NCBI RefSeq assembly: GCF_039545035.1
Contig: NZ_BAABRO010000001.1
Span: forward strand, 186,001 to 250,000
Direction: 5' to 3'
Origin: Novipirellula caenicola
GTDB taxonomy: Bacteria; Planctomycetota; Planctomycetia; Pirellulales; Pirellulaceae
DNA: 64,000 nt
Position numbers and translations under genes: made by a program. A model generated the notes under the pieces. It was not told the DNA's origin. It made no database searches and saw nothing but the letters and a program-made list of their open reading frames with translations. Below, piece after piece: positions 46,028 to 54,013 of this stretch; the stretch's first letter is position 1; every line of letters begins with the position of its first letter.

Positions 46028-46709
46028 CCGCACGGGTGTCAGGATGCAGACACGTTCGCCGCAACGTGCCCTCATTCAAACTGGCAAGACCACGAAAACG
46101 GTTGATCTTGATCCCATCGATTCCCTTTGCATCGAGCTGTTCTCGAATCACCCGGTAATGCTCTTCGCCGTACGCTAGCAGCGTGTCTTTGTAGCGACGA
46201 GCCGAGATTTCAAACATCGGTGCCCGCACCGTCGACACACGCCCCGATTCCAACAGCGGTCGCATCCAACGATAGAAAAACATCATCATCAACGCGCCGC
46301 AGTGAATCCCATCGGCATCGGGATCAAACAGCAAAACGACTCGCTCGAACCGAATCGTATCGAGATGAAAATAGTCGCCGACTCCGGAACCGAGTGCATC
46401 GATGACCGCGGCGTACAATTCGTTTCGCTCGATGGTGCGACGATTCGATCGCAACGCATTCATCGGTTTACCTTGCATCGGCAACACCGCCTGGAACGTG
46501 GTGTCACGTGCGCGTGCGACGCTGCGTGACGCCGAATCGCCTTCGACCAAAATCAGCTCGGCTCCGGTGCCAAAGCCGTGTTGCTGAGAATCGTGAAGCT
46601 TGATCGGTTGGCGTGGAAACATCGTGTCTCTATTTGGCGGACGATTCGAGGGTGCAAACGCTGCCTCGGCTGGAGGTATTTTCTGTTGAAACCCCATCAA
46701 AAGTTCCAA
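45957..46709 (-). CDS. Stand-alone GyrB/ParE-type TOPRIM plus C-terminal domain protein
   Basis: Protein of 250 residues that aligns with the GyrB second half only. PIKLHDSQ (cf. GyrB PGKLADCQ) leads into ELILVEGDSAS, the TOPRIM glutamate motif, then LPMQGKPMNAL, then LLFDPDADGIH (GyrB TDADVDGAH), with all three metal-binding aspartates. The remainder follows GyrB to its end: NRFRGLASLNEGTL (GyrB YKGLGEMNPDQL), then VHDAEEAIRIF. The N-terminal ATPase and transducer domains are missing, so it cannot be a gyrase subunit by itself. Starts at 46709, 46697 or 46625 are possible. The gene lies 81 bases after the receptor-kinase stop and may share its transcript. It could be a nuclease-like or topoisomerase-related module, or a remnant; conserved metal residues argue against decay. 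Confidence 0.8.
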   Translation of the reverse strand: MELLMGFQQKIPPAEAAFAPSNRPPNRDTMFPRQPIKLHDSQQHGFGTGAELILVEGDSASRSVARARDTTFQAVLPMQGKPMNALRSNRRTIERNELYAAVIDALGSGVGDYFHLDTIRFERVVLLFDPDADGIHCGALMMMFFYRWMRPLLESGRVSTVRAPMFEISARRYKDTLLAYGEEHYRVIREQLDAKGIDGIKINRFRGLASLNEGTLRRTCLHPDTRAVSEMTVHDAEEAIRIFCPNMSAS

Positions 46710-46790
46710 GCGGGCGGTGTGGGTGGGCGAAAGCCCAGCGTGACTTTCGTTACGTCGGAAGCCATCCCCGCGGGATCTGCCACGCGTGCA

Positions 46791-49352
46791 CTAAACTTCG
46801 CCGTGTTGTTTCCACCAATCGGCCGCGTCGCGGCTTGTCCACGGAAACTCGACTCGCAGGGCATCGATCGCCTCGGCCAATTCACCAACCGAAGCGTAAC
46901 GGTCCGCGGCATTTTTGGCCATGCACTTAAAAACACAGTTACGCACGGACTCGGGCACATCCTCGCCGCGGTGAATCCCCAGCCCGATCGGCTGTTCGCT
47001 GATAATCAGCGCGAACAGTGACTCAGGATCGCATTCCGCAAAGGGCGGACGGCCAGCCAAAAGGTAATACGCAACGCAGCCAACCGAATAGATATCCGAG
47101 CGGGGATCCATCACCGAGGGGGACCGGAATCGCTCGGGCGCCATGTACATCGGCGTGCCAGCCCAGATCACTTCGCGAGTTTGATAGGTCCCATTCTCGG
47201 GGCTAAGCGGTTTCGCAAGCCCATAATCAAACACAACTGCCCAATCGCCGATCGAAGGATCGAGCGACAACATGATATTTTGCGGCTTGATGTCACGATG
47301 CACCAAGTCCAAACTATGCGCCTCGCCCAACGCTTCGCAGACTTGTCGTAGCACAAACAACACACGTCCGATTGACTGGAATCCACTACGCGCCACCACT
47401 TCCTGAAGCGTCAATCCAGACAAGTATTCCATAACACAGTAGGCTTCTCCGTCTTCGCTACGACCGTAATCGTAAATGGTTACGCTGTGGGGATTCGTGA
47501 GCGACGCAGCCAAACGTGCCTCGCGATCAAAACGCAATTGGTCTTCGCGGTTTTGCCGATCGCTTCGCAACAGTTTCAACGCCGCATTTCGGCCCAGCTG
47601 CATGTGCTTGACTTTGTACACCACGCCCATCCCTCCGCTGCCCAGCTCGGAAACGATTTCGTAGCGACTCAAAGGATGGACGGCGGCGTGATCGCGAGCG
47701 GAACTGCGTGCCAAACGCCCCGCCGATACCAATGCGGTGACGGTCAATAAACTGCCCAGCAGCAAAAAGCTGTACCACACGATTCGGGCCGCTGCGAATG
47801 CATCCCGCACGTCCTTTTCGACCACCACAGCAAATCGCCATCGTGGAATCCATCGCCATCCGCCGACCACCAACTCACCCGCATAATTCGAATACGGTTC
47901 GAGCCGCACCAACGATTCGCCCAACGTTGCCGCCGACGCGGATTCGGTCAACGGCAGCGATCGACGGACAATTTGGTCGCGTGTGCTGGACGTGATCACC
48001 GCCCCAGGATCACTGACCCGCAACGCTGCCACGATTGAATCGGGATCCATGTCAAATTGCGAGCGATGAAACAAATTTGCCGCGTGCGGGCTGAGGCTGA
48101 TCATGACGCCATCACGGTTGATCGCGTAGATATCCAATCCGCTCGTAACACTGCTCTCATGAAACAATTCGTTGAACTCGTCAAACAGCCCGATGCTGTT
48201 GACAAGCAACGCCGCGACGACTTCCGAATCAGCATCGCGAATTGGAACGATGCACGCCATCATCGGCTCGAGCGATTCGTCGACCGCGCCGACTTCGTCT
48301 TCGGTTAGACTGGCAGGACCGTCACCACGATCGGGACCATACACGACCGTTTCCCCACGCAGCACTCGAGCGACATCCGAGGTACCACTGGGGATAACCG
48401 GATGACCTAGATCGGAGTGATCCTCACGCCAGCTCGCAATCGTCGTAAATGACTGGTTCCAGACGACGAACTTGACGTCCGGCTTTCCCGACAACACCCT
48501 CAGTTCACTAAGGATTTGGGCTGACAGCGGAGCCGATTCGAGAACATCCAACTTCGATTTTCGGTCACTCAGCTCGACCAACCGCAGGATGGACTCACGA
48601 ATCAACGATTGCCGGGCCCATGATTGGACCAACTGCGCCTTGTCGTCGAGGAACCGACCGGTCGCCAATTCGACACTGTTGCTGACGCCGGTCAATTCGT
48701 TGTGCAGCGCCAATTGGACGCTGTTGGAAACGCTGTGGTAGGTCATGTAGCCCACGATCAGCGTCGGCAGCACTGCGGCTAACCACAACCACCCTGAATT
48801 GATACGCCGAGCACGACGCGATTTACTGGCCAACAGCAATTCGCTCGGCGAGGTGCGATCCTTGGACCCTCGTGATTCGAAATCCTTAGGCGACGCGTGT
48901 GTGCGTTCTGATCCGCGCTGCGTGATCTCGGACGCGGACACCTTTTTCTCGGCCCGTTGGGTGTCAGACGCTTTGTTTTGTGGGGATTTCGCTCGAGATG
49001 AATCGCTTTTTGCCGGGTGAGTCTTCTCCGAGGCCGACATCCCGTTGGCGGTTTCGGCGGCACGTCGTGGTTCGGCCACTGCATCGCCAGCCACTGGATC
49101 ACCGGCCACTAAATCGCCGCCCGCCTCGGCCGCTTGACCGAGTTCAAGCGGAGCGGGCACCGGCAACGCCTTTGCTCCCTCACGCTGTGCAAAGTCTGCG
49201 TCATGCTCGTCGAGCAACGACAGCACTTCTGCCATCAGCTCTTGGTCGTCTCCAATTTCAGTCTCGAGAAAATCTTGTCGCGCTGCACCCGAGAGTTCAT
49301 CAGCGGCAAAAAAAAGATCTCGGACACGAGCGTAGCGATCGGCATTCATCAA
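46791..49352 (-). CDS. Receptor-type Ser/Thr protein kinase with extracytoplasmic Cache-like sensor
   Basis: Protein of 853 residues with an unusual order. An N-terminal helical segment (1-55) and an Ala/Ser/Lys-rich linker (60-183) come first, then a membrane helix (about 187-205), a Cache-like sensor (206-523, ending with the typical WRFAVVVEKDVRDAF), a second membrane helix (524-544) and a C-terminal Hanks kinase (about 563-840). Catalytic elements are present: glycine loop GSGGMGVVYK, Lys593, HRD (685-687), GTPMYMAPE. DFG reads DYG (709-711), a tolerated change. The sensor faces outward and the kinase inward, so this is a one-protein ligand receptor. It overlaps the upstream ECF sigma gene by four bases. 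Confidence 0.92.
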   Translation of the reverse strand: MMNADRYARVRDLFFAADELSGAARQDFLETEIGDDQELMAEVLSLLDEHDADFAQREGAKALPVPAPLELGQAAEAGGDLVAGDPVAGDAVAEPRRAAETANGMSASEKTHPAKSDSSRAKSPQNKASDTQRAEKKVSASEITQRGSERTHASPKDFESRGSKDRTSPSELLLASKSRRARRINSGWLWLAAVLPTLIVGYMTYHSVSNSVQLALHNELTGVSNSVELATGRFLDDKAQLVQSWARQSLIRESILRLVELSDRKSKLDVLESAPLSAQILSELRVLSGKPDVKFVVWNQSFTTIASWREDHSDLGHPVIPSGTSDVARVLRGETVVYGPDRGDGPASLTEDEVGAVDESLEPMMACIVPIRDADSEVVAALLVNSIGLFDEFNELFHESSVTSGLDIYAINRDGVMISLSPHAANLFHRSQFDMDPDSIVAALRVSDPGAVITSSTRDQIVRRSLPLTESASAATLGESLVRLEPYSNYAGELVVGGWRWIPRWRFAVVVEKDVRDAFAAARIVWYSFLLLGSLLTVTALVSAGRLARSSARDHAAVHPLSRYEIVSELGSGGMGVVYKVKHMQLGRNAALKLLRSDRQNREDQLRFDREARLAASLTNPHSVTIYDYGRSEDGEAYCVMEYLSGLTLQEVVARSGFQSIGRVLFVLRQVCEALGEAHSLDLVHRDIKPQNIMLSLDPSIGDWAVVFDYGLAKPLSPENGTYQTREVIWAGTPMYMAPERFRSPSVMDPRSDIYSVGCVAYYLLAGRPPFAECDPESLFALIISEQPIGLGIHRGEDVPESVRNCVFKCMAKNAADRYASVGELAEAIDALRVEFPWTSRDAADWWKQHGEV

Positions 49353-49945
49353 ACCGAATCCGACTCCCCGCTCGAATCGTCCTCATCCTCGTCACCGCGT
49401 CTCAGTTCGCGACGCATCCAAGCACGAGCCATCGCCCAATCCTTTTCGATCGTCCGAAGACCGATGTTCATTTCGGCGGCAATTTCACGCATGGTCAGCC
49501 CCCCGAAAAATCGTAGTTCGACAATCCTTGCCTGACGCTGATTCAGGGTGGCAAGGATATTTAGCAAATCGTCCAACGCGACCACGTCGTCATCTCGGCT
49601 GAGCTGAAATGTGGTCTCGTCGGTCAACATCCGCCGTTCCCAACCGCCGCCACGCTTTTGCGACCGGACCTTGCGAGCGTGATCGACCAAGATTCGCCGC
49701 ATCACCGTCGCACCGATGGCAAAGAAGTGTGTCTTGCCTTGCCAATTGATCCGCGATTGATCCACCATCCGCATGTAGGCTTGGTGCACCAGCGAAGACG
49801 AACTGAGCCGCTGACGCATCGGCTCGTGCTGCAAAAATCGACCAGCCAAACGTCGTAGATCGTCGTACATTAGCGTAAACAACCGGTCCGTTTCGGCCGG
49901 TTGCCCTTGGACGCTCTTTTCGACGAGTTCGTTTATGCCATTCAT
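49349..49945 (-). CDS. ECF sigma factor, planctomycete type (kinase-linked)
   Basis: RNA polymerase sigma factor of 198 residues. Region 2 is in the N-terminal half (FTLMYDDLRRLAGRFL, HQAYMRMVD, then HFFAIGATVMRRILVDHARK), and region 4 is the C-terminal helix-turn-helix (LRFFGGLTMREIAAEMNIG, then TIEKDWAMARAWMRREL). The TLNQRQARIVELR segment is typical of the ECF group of planctomycetes often linked to Ser/Thr kinases. The gene overlaps the kinase by ATGA, so translation is probably coupled. No anti-sigma factor is in the window; control may instead be through phosphorylation by the kinase. This is inference from the gene pair. Confidence 0.9.
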   Translation of the reverse strand: MNGINELVEKSVQGQPAETDRLFTLMYDDLRRLAGRFLQHEPMRQRLSSSSLVHQAYMRMVDQSRINWQGKTHFFAIGATVMRRILVDHARKVRSQKRGGGWERRMLTDETTFQLSRDDDVVALDDLLNILATLNQRQARIVELRFFGGLTMREIAAEMNIGLRTIEKDWAMARAWMRRELRRGDEDEDDSSGESDSV

Positions 49946-50091
49946 AGGTTTTTGCCTGAGCCCAATATATCAACCGTGATTTGGATTCGCCATCAAGTGA
50001 CACGTTTTTGCAAGCATCGCGAACCGTTCGCTGCGATCGCTCACAGCAACCGCGCCACCACCCGAATCGGGACCGAGTCATACTCCCCATT

Positions 50092-50904
50092 CTAACGCCG
50101 CACTGCGACCAAGACCTCTCGTTTCCCCCCCTCGGGGCCGCGAATTTTTTGAACTTCGAATCCGACCGCCGCCAAGCGATCTCGAACTTCTCGTTTCACA
50201 CAGTACGTGACAAGCCGGCCAGCGGTGTTCAGCAGCTTGTACATCAACTGGAGCGTCGGCGTCTGCCACAGTTCGCTGTTGGTATCGGGCGCAAAGGGAT
50301 CGAAATAGATCGCGTCAAACGGTTCGCCATCGAACTGCCAACTCAATACATCCACCACATGGATCTGAACGATTTGTTCCGGCCCGGCCTGCCAATGGAA
50401 CATCGGGGCTTGGATCTTGTCGTGCGGTTCGGCAGACAAAACCGGCACATCATCACCAAGACGCGAGCGTCCGTCGTGGGGGATCGTTGCTCGCCACTGC
50501 AAATAGTCCGACACCACCGCGGTGTTTTCGACCCAAGATTCAGGCGACAGCTCGCGTACGACCGCTGCGGGCAACCAACGGTGTTCGATCGCGAGATAGT
50601 CTAGCGGCGTGCCATGCTGGACCGCTTGGTCGACCGTGACAAACATCCCCATCCCGGTGCCCAGCCCAATCTCGAGCACCCGTGTGGCCCGGTGAGCGGA
50701 CAATCGCTCCGCAACGCCGCTGTTCTGCAAGTAGACCGCGCGTGTTTCCGACAGCGCGCCCGAAGAACTGTGGTAACTGTCGCCCGTCGCCTTGTTAATC
50801 AGCGTGCGACTGCCATCGTCGGTCACTTCGATCTCAAGCAGCGCGTCTTGACACGGCAATCGAATCCGGGCTGTCCCGTTTCCGCGTTTCGCCCGTGGAT
50901 TCAT
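50092..50904 (-). CDS. MnmC-like SAM-dependent methyltransferase
   Basis: Protein of 270 residues. SAM-binding motif VLEIGLGTGMG (about 77-87), the characteristic YHSSSGALSET before it, and FDPFAPDTNSELW (about 200) match the methyltransferase half of MnmC, which finishes 5-methylaminomethyl-2-thiouridine in tRNA wobble position. The final segment with GPEGGKREVLVAV follows MnmC too (GFGRKREML). The FAD-dependent oxidase half of the two-domain enzyme is missing, as in many species with a single-domain form. The gene lies 146 bases upstream of the ECF sigma gene, on the same strand; a shared transcript is possible but unproven. Confidence 0.83.
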   Translation of the reverse strand: MNPRAKRGNGTARIRLPCQDALLEIEVTDDGSRTLINKATGDSYHSSSGALSETRAVYLQNSGVAERLSAHRATRVLEIGLGTGMGMFVTVDQAVQHGTPLDYLAIEHRWLPAAVVRELSPESWVENTAVVSDYLQWRATIPHDGRSRLGDDVPVLSAEPHDKIQAPMFHWQAGPEQIVQIHVVDVLSWQFDGEPFDAIYFDPFAPDTNSELWQTPTLQLMYKLLNTAGRLVTYCVKREVRDRLAAVGFEVQKIRGPEGGKREVLVAVRR

Positions 50905-51467
50905 GCTCGACTCGACTCCTAATGCGTAAGCAAACTTCTGGTTACCGAAAACTACGAATCGCCCCCCCTTTTTATTTGATGCGCATTCTTGCGAACGGCC
51001 TCGACGGTGGCAAGCAGTAGCAGGCTGCCCCCTTTATTTCCGCACCGGGCGTCAAACCGCACGGCTGTCGGCCAAAGTTTGACTGCCCCCTCGATCCCCC
51101 CGCCGACGAAACTGCGCCAAATCGCGTAAAAAACGGACTTTTCGTGGCACAAGCCCGGTCAGCGCCGGACTTAGAAATTATTTCCTTTCGGCATCTCCAA
51201 TGTTTCGCAGCGTCACAGGGACGCGACAAAGGGGGCAGTAAGCTATCTAGACAAATCGTCATAAGGCCATACCCCCCGAATTATAGGCGCAAAGAACGCG
51301 CAAAGTGCTTTTTACGGATCGCAAGCTATTGAGAACCGCTTGGTTTTCTGTTTTCATAACTTTTGTAAAGCAATTTTACAGCTCCCTGGCTGGCGTCAAA
51401 ACTCTTCCTTTGCACTTAGCCATTTGACCATCGCCCGAGCTCATCTGACTCTTAACAAGCAGTCTCC
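50905..51467. other. Intergenic region, 563 bp, with an inverted repeat
   Basis: Divergent region between the MnmC-like gene and the HTH repeat protein. It has several CTGCCCCC motifs: CTGCCCCCTTT at 51025-51035 and its inverted copy AAAGGGGGCAG at 51228-51238, with a further CTGCCCCC near 51083. Two short minus-strand frames cover it but show no family. It may be the remnant of a small element. Confidence 0.5.
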
Positions 51468-52412
51468 ATGCCTACAAAACTACCAACGACGATCACCAAA
51501 AAGCTTGGAAAACTTCCGGATGCAGAATTGGCGAACCATGCCGGATTGCCGATCGAGGCGATCCAGGCCGCTCGGCAGGTTCGCGGCATCATCCCTCATG
51601 GATGGACAAAGTGGACCAAGAAGAACATTGCTTTGCTGGGGACCCAATCGGACGTTGACATTGCTGCCAAATTGGGGGTCACCAAGACCGCCGTTTCGCG
51701 CAAACGTGCGCAATTGGGGATCGAACCGTACGGATACTCGCGTAAGCAGTTACGGCACCGCTGGACCAAGGCCCAATTGAAATGGCTAGGAAATATCTCC
51801 GATGCCGAGATCGGACGTCGCTTGGATCTCGACGCCACGACGGTTGCCTCGAAGCGTGAATCCCTTGGGATCGCTCCGATTCGCAAAGGACGTCCGGCGC
51901 GAAAATGGTCCAAACGCGAGCTCTCGTGGCTCGGCAAACTGTCCGATGCTGAAATCGCCCGACGGATGAAAATCGGCCGACGCAAGGTGATCGCTAAACG
52001 GCAATCGCTTGGCATTGAAAACCCCACCGTCGCAGCGACCGAAGCTCGCTGGACGCCCGAAGTCATCAAGATGCTGGGCAAAATCCCCGACTCGAAAGTC
52101 AGCGAAAAAACGGGAATTCCGGTCAGTGCAATCAGTGGCTATCGAAGCCGTCACGGGATTCGCATCAACGGCGCACGCCACACTTGGACGCCCGAAGAGA
52201 TCAAGATGCTGGGCAAGGTCCCGGACGAGGAGATTGCCAAGAAGCTAGGGATCAAAAAGGCGACCATCGCCACGAAACGCCGCCGTCTTAAAATCAGTGC
52301 CCCGCCAACTAACGGGCGGGCAACCAGCAACGGACGAGCAACCAGCAACGGACGGGCAACCAGCAACGGACGGGCAACCAGCAATGGACGCGCAACCAAC
52401 GGGCGGGCCTAG
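51468..52412 (+). CDS. Six-repeat helix-turn-helix protein (SANT/Myb-like repeats) with a TSNGRA-repeat tail
   Basis: Protein of 314 residues made of six repeats of about 45-50 residues. A tryptophan starts repeats 2 to 6 (W49, W99, W147, W195, W240), followed by a pattern W-[TS]-x-x-x-[IL]-x-x-L-G-x-x-[SP]-D-[AEK]-x-[IV], then a second helix with K-R near its end and [LH]-[GK]-I. Repeat 1 (about 10-45) lacks the tryptophan. The two helices per repeat are of helix-turn-helix type, and the protein is rich in Lys/Arg, so DNA binding is likely. The tail (about 279-314) repeats T-S-N-G-R-A four times, encoded by 18-bp tandem repeats. No enzyme motif, signal peptide or membrane helix is present. 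I do not recognise a named family. Confidence 0.8.
   Translation: MPTKLPTTITKKLGKLPDAELANHAGLPIEAIQAARQVRGIIPHGWTKWTKKNIALLGTQSDVDIAAKLGVTKTAVSRKRAQLGIEPYGYSRKQLRHRWTKAQLKWLGNISDAEIGRRLDLDATTVASKRESLGIAPIRKGRPARKWSKRELSWLGKLSDAEIARRMKIGRRKVIAKRQSLGIENPTVAATEARWTPEVIKMLGKIPDSKVSEKTGIPVSAISGYRSRHGIRINGARHTWTPEEIKMLGKVPDEEIAKKLGIKKATIATKRRRLKISAPPTNGRATSNGRATSNGRATSNGRATSNGRATNGRA
52320..52391 (+). repeat. Four tandem 18-bp units in the HTH repeat gene
   Basis: GCAACCAGCAACGGACGR repeated at 52320, 52338, 52356 and 52374 with few changes, followed by a partial unit. It is in frame and encodes the ATSNGR repeats of the tail. Such a tract can change copy number by slippage without frameshift because 18 is a multiple of three. 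Confidence 0.9.
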
Positions 52413-52645
52413 GCAACGTTTGCCCGACGCATGATGGATACCGGGGGAAGCAATTCATCGACAGAGCCTCTCCCGACCGCGACGCAGCGTCCCCGATTAT
52501 CAATAGAAAACGGTTCACCCACCGTAGCGAAAGTTGCCAGACCTTTCGCTTTACGGCCAGTGCTATCCGCGACGCGATTGACGATTCTGGTCACGAAATG
52601 CGGTGCAGCGTTCAATTGAACGTGCTGCAAGGACTTGCCAGCCCC

Positions 52646-53332
52646 CTAAGCCGCTTTACGCTCATAAATAATCCCGCTGCGACGCCGCGCCACCATGTCG
52701 ATTGCCGACATATGCTTTAGCGTGTAGGCGATCTTCTGTGCCACCCAGCGGGGACGATCGATCCAGTTGGCCAAGTCCGAGGTGTTGAACGCGGTCGTTC
52801 CTTCGGGGACATTGACGAGCGTCAACAGATCGTCGACCGTGCGAAATTCGTGCGTCGACTCGATCGACTCGAGCCCAACATCATGCACCTTGTAATCGTG
52901 CCGTCGCCGGCCGCGACGGCGTTTGCACGGGATGCGGGTTTCAATCACTTGGACCATCGGCACCTCCAACACGAGATTGGGGTGCGGAAAGACGCGAGTA
53001 AAGTAGATCAGGTCTTCAAAGACCTCGAGAATATCGCCTCGCTTTGGACTCATCCGCTTTGACGTGATCGCACCGCCAGCCTGTTTTGCTTTGGCAATTC
53101 GCGTCCGCCACACCACCGGTTTGACCACACGTAACTTGTGCCGCGCCAGCAGTTTTTGTGACTTGTCTCGAATCGCCGACAGCGAGGCGCACTGAATCTC
53201 GATCAGCTCGTCGTTTCGAATCGCGTCGATACGATATTCACCGAGCACGACTTCGGTACTCGCTTCATCGGGGGCGTAACAGCGTTTGAGTTGTTGGTGC
53301 AGTGATGTTTCCAAGGTTCGCTCCGCCGCCAA
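52646..53332 (-). CDS. Possible PD-(D/E)xK-type nuclease with C-terminal helical region
   Basis: Protein of 228 residues from a TTG start at 53332; the frame is open a little further, so the start is uncertain. Near the N-terminus, Glu8 or Glu27, Asp36 (EYRIDAI) and Glu45-Ile-Gln47 (LIEIQ) follow the D-x(n)-E-x-[QK] pattern of the restriction-nuclease fold, with Gln replacing the usual Lys. A basic segment (RRRGRRRH) and a C-terminal helical domain with WIDRPRWVAQKIAYTLKHM follow, like a winged helix. It lies 57 bases after pyrE on the same strand, so it may be co-transcribed. Function as a nuclease is inferred from weak motifs only. Confidence 0.65.
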   Translation of the reverse strand: MAAERTLETSLHQQLKRCYAPDEASTEVVLGEYRIDAIRNDELIEIQCASLSAIRDKSQKLLARHKLRVVKPVVWRTRIAKAKQAGGAITSKRMSPKRGDILEVFEDLIYFTRVFPHPNLVLEVPMVQVIETRIPCKRRRGRRRHDYKVHDVGLESIESTHEFRTVDDLLTLVNVPEGTTAFNTSDLANWIDRPRWVAQKIAYTLKHMSAIDMVARRRSGIIYERKAA

Positions 53333-53389
53333 CGTGAATCCATTGCTTTGTTCTGACGATCTTCGGCCCCGATTGGCGATCGCCGATCG

Positions 53390-53944
53390 CTACGGTTCGA
53401 TGCCGAAATCGCGAATCGTTGTCAGCACTTTTAGTTCGAGTCCTTTGGCCGCAAAGGCTTCGGCCCCGCCCGCCAAGCGATCGATGATGCCGATCACGTA
53501 GTCGACTTTCAATCCAAATGCCTGGGCCGCTTCGACGGCCTTGATCGCGCTGCCACCACTGGTGATCACGTCTTCGACGATGACCACCCGTTGTCCGGGC
53601 TCGACGGGCCCTTCGACCTGTTTTCCCATCCCGTGGCCTTTAGGCTCTTTGCGAACCATAAATCCTTTGAGCGGCAGGTCGCGTTGGCCGGCGATCGTCA
53701 CAATCGACGCGGTGATGGGATCGGCACCAATCGCCATCCCTCCGACCGCCTGCGGCAATTCGCCGGACGCTTCGATCACGCTTAGCATCCCTTCGGCGAT
53801 CAAGTTCGCCCCTTTGGGATGCAACGTGATCTTTCGACAATCGAGGTAATACGAAGCCTTTTTGCCGCTGGCGAGGGTAAATTCGCCGGTTTGCAGAGCT
53901 TCAGCACGAATCAGGTCTAAAAGTGCGTCTCGGTTGTAGGTCAT
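53390..53944 (-). CDS. pyrE: Orotate phosphoribosyltransferase
   Basis: Enzyme of 184 residues that joins orotate to PRPP, giving orotidine-5'-phosphate in pyrimidine synthesis. The start (LLDLIRAEALQTGEFTLASG) and the region SYYLDCRKITLHP are typical of PyrE. The PRPP loop is VVIVEDVITSGGS (about 121-132), with the flexible catalytic lysine region around RKEPKGHGMGKQVEG. Length is normal. No other pyr gene is in the window. It is transcribed with or just before the nuclease-like gene downstream. Confidence 0.96.
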   Translation of the reverse strand: MTYNRDALLDLIRAEALQTGEFTLASGKKASYYLDCRKITLHPKGANLIAEGMLSVIEASGELPQAVGGMAIGADPITASIVTIAGQRDLPLKGFMVRKEPKGHGMGKQVEGPVEPGQRVVIVEDVITSGGSAIKAVEAAQAFGLKVDYVIGIIDRLAGGAEAFAAKGLELKVLTTIRDFGIEP

Positions 53945-54013
53945 AGGGCTCAGTGAGGGTTTAGGTAAATGATTTGACGGTGTTTGCGATGCGGATGGTG
54001 CACATCGGAAATC

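Noticed and set aside
50952-51262. Two overlapping minus-strand ORFs (66 and 96 residues)
   Set aside because: They overlap in different frames within a repeat-bearing intergenic region, with Arg/Cys/Ser-rich composition and no motif.
52320-52391. CRISPR-like array
   Set aside because: In-frame tandem repeat inside a protein gene, no spacers.
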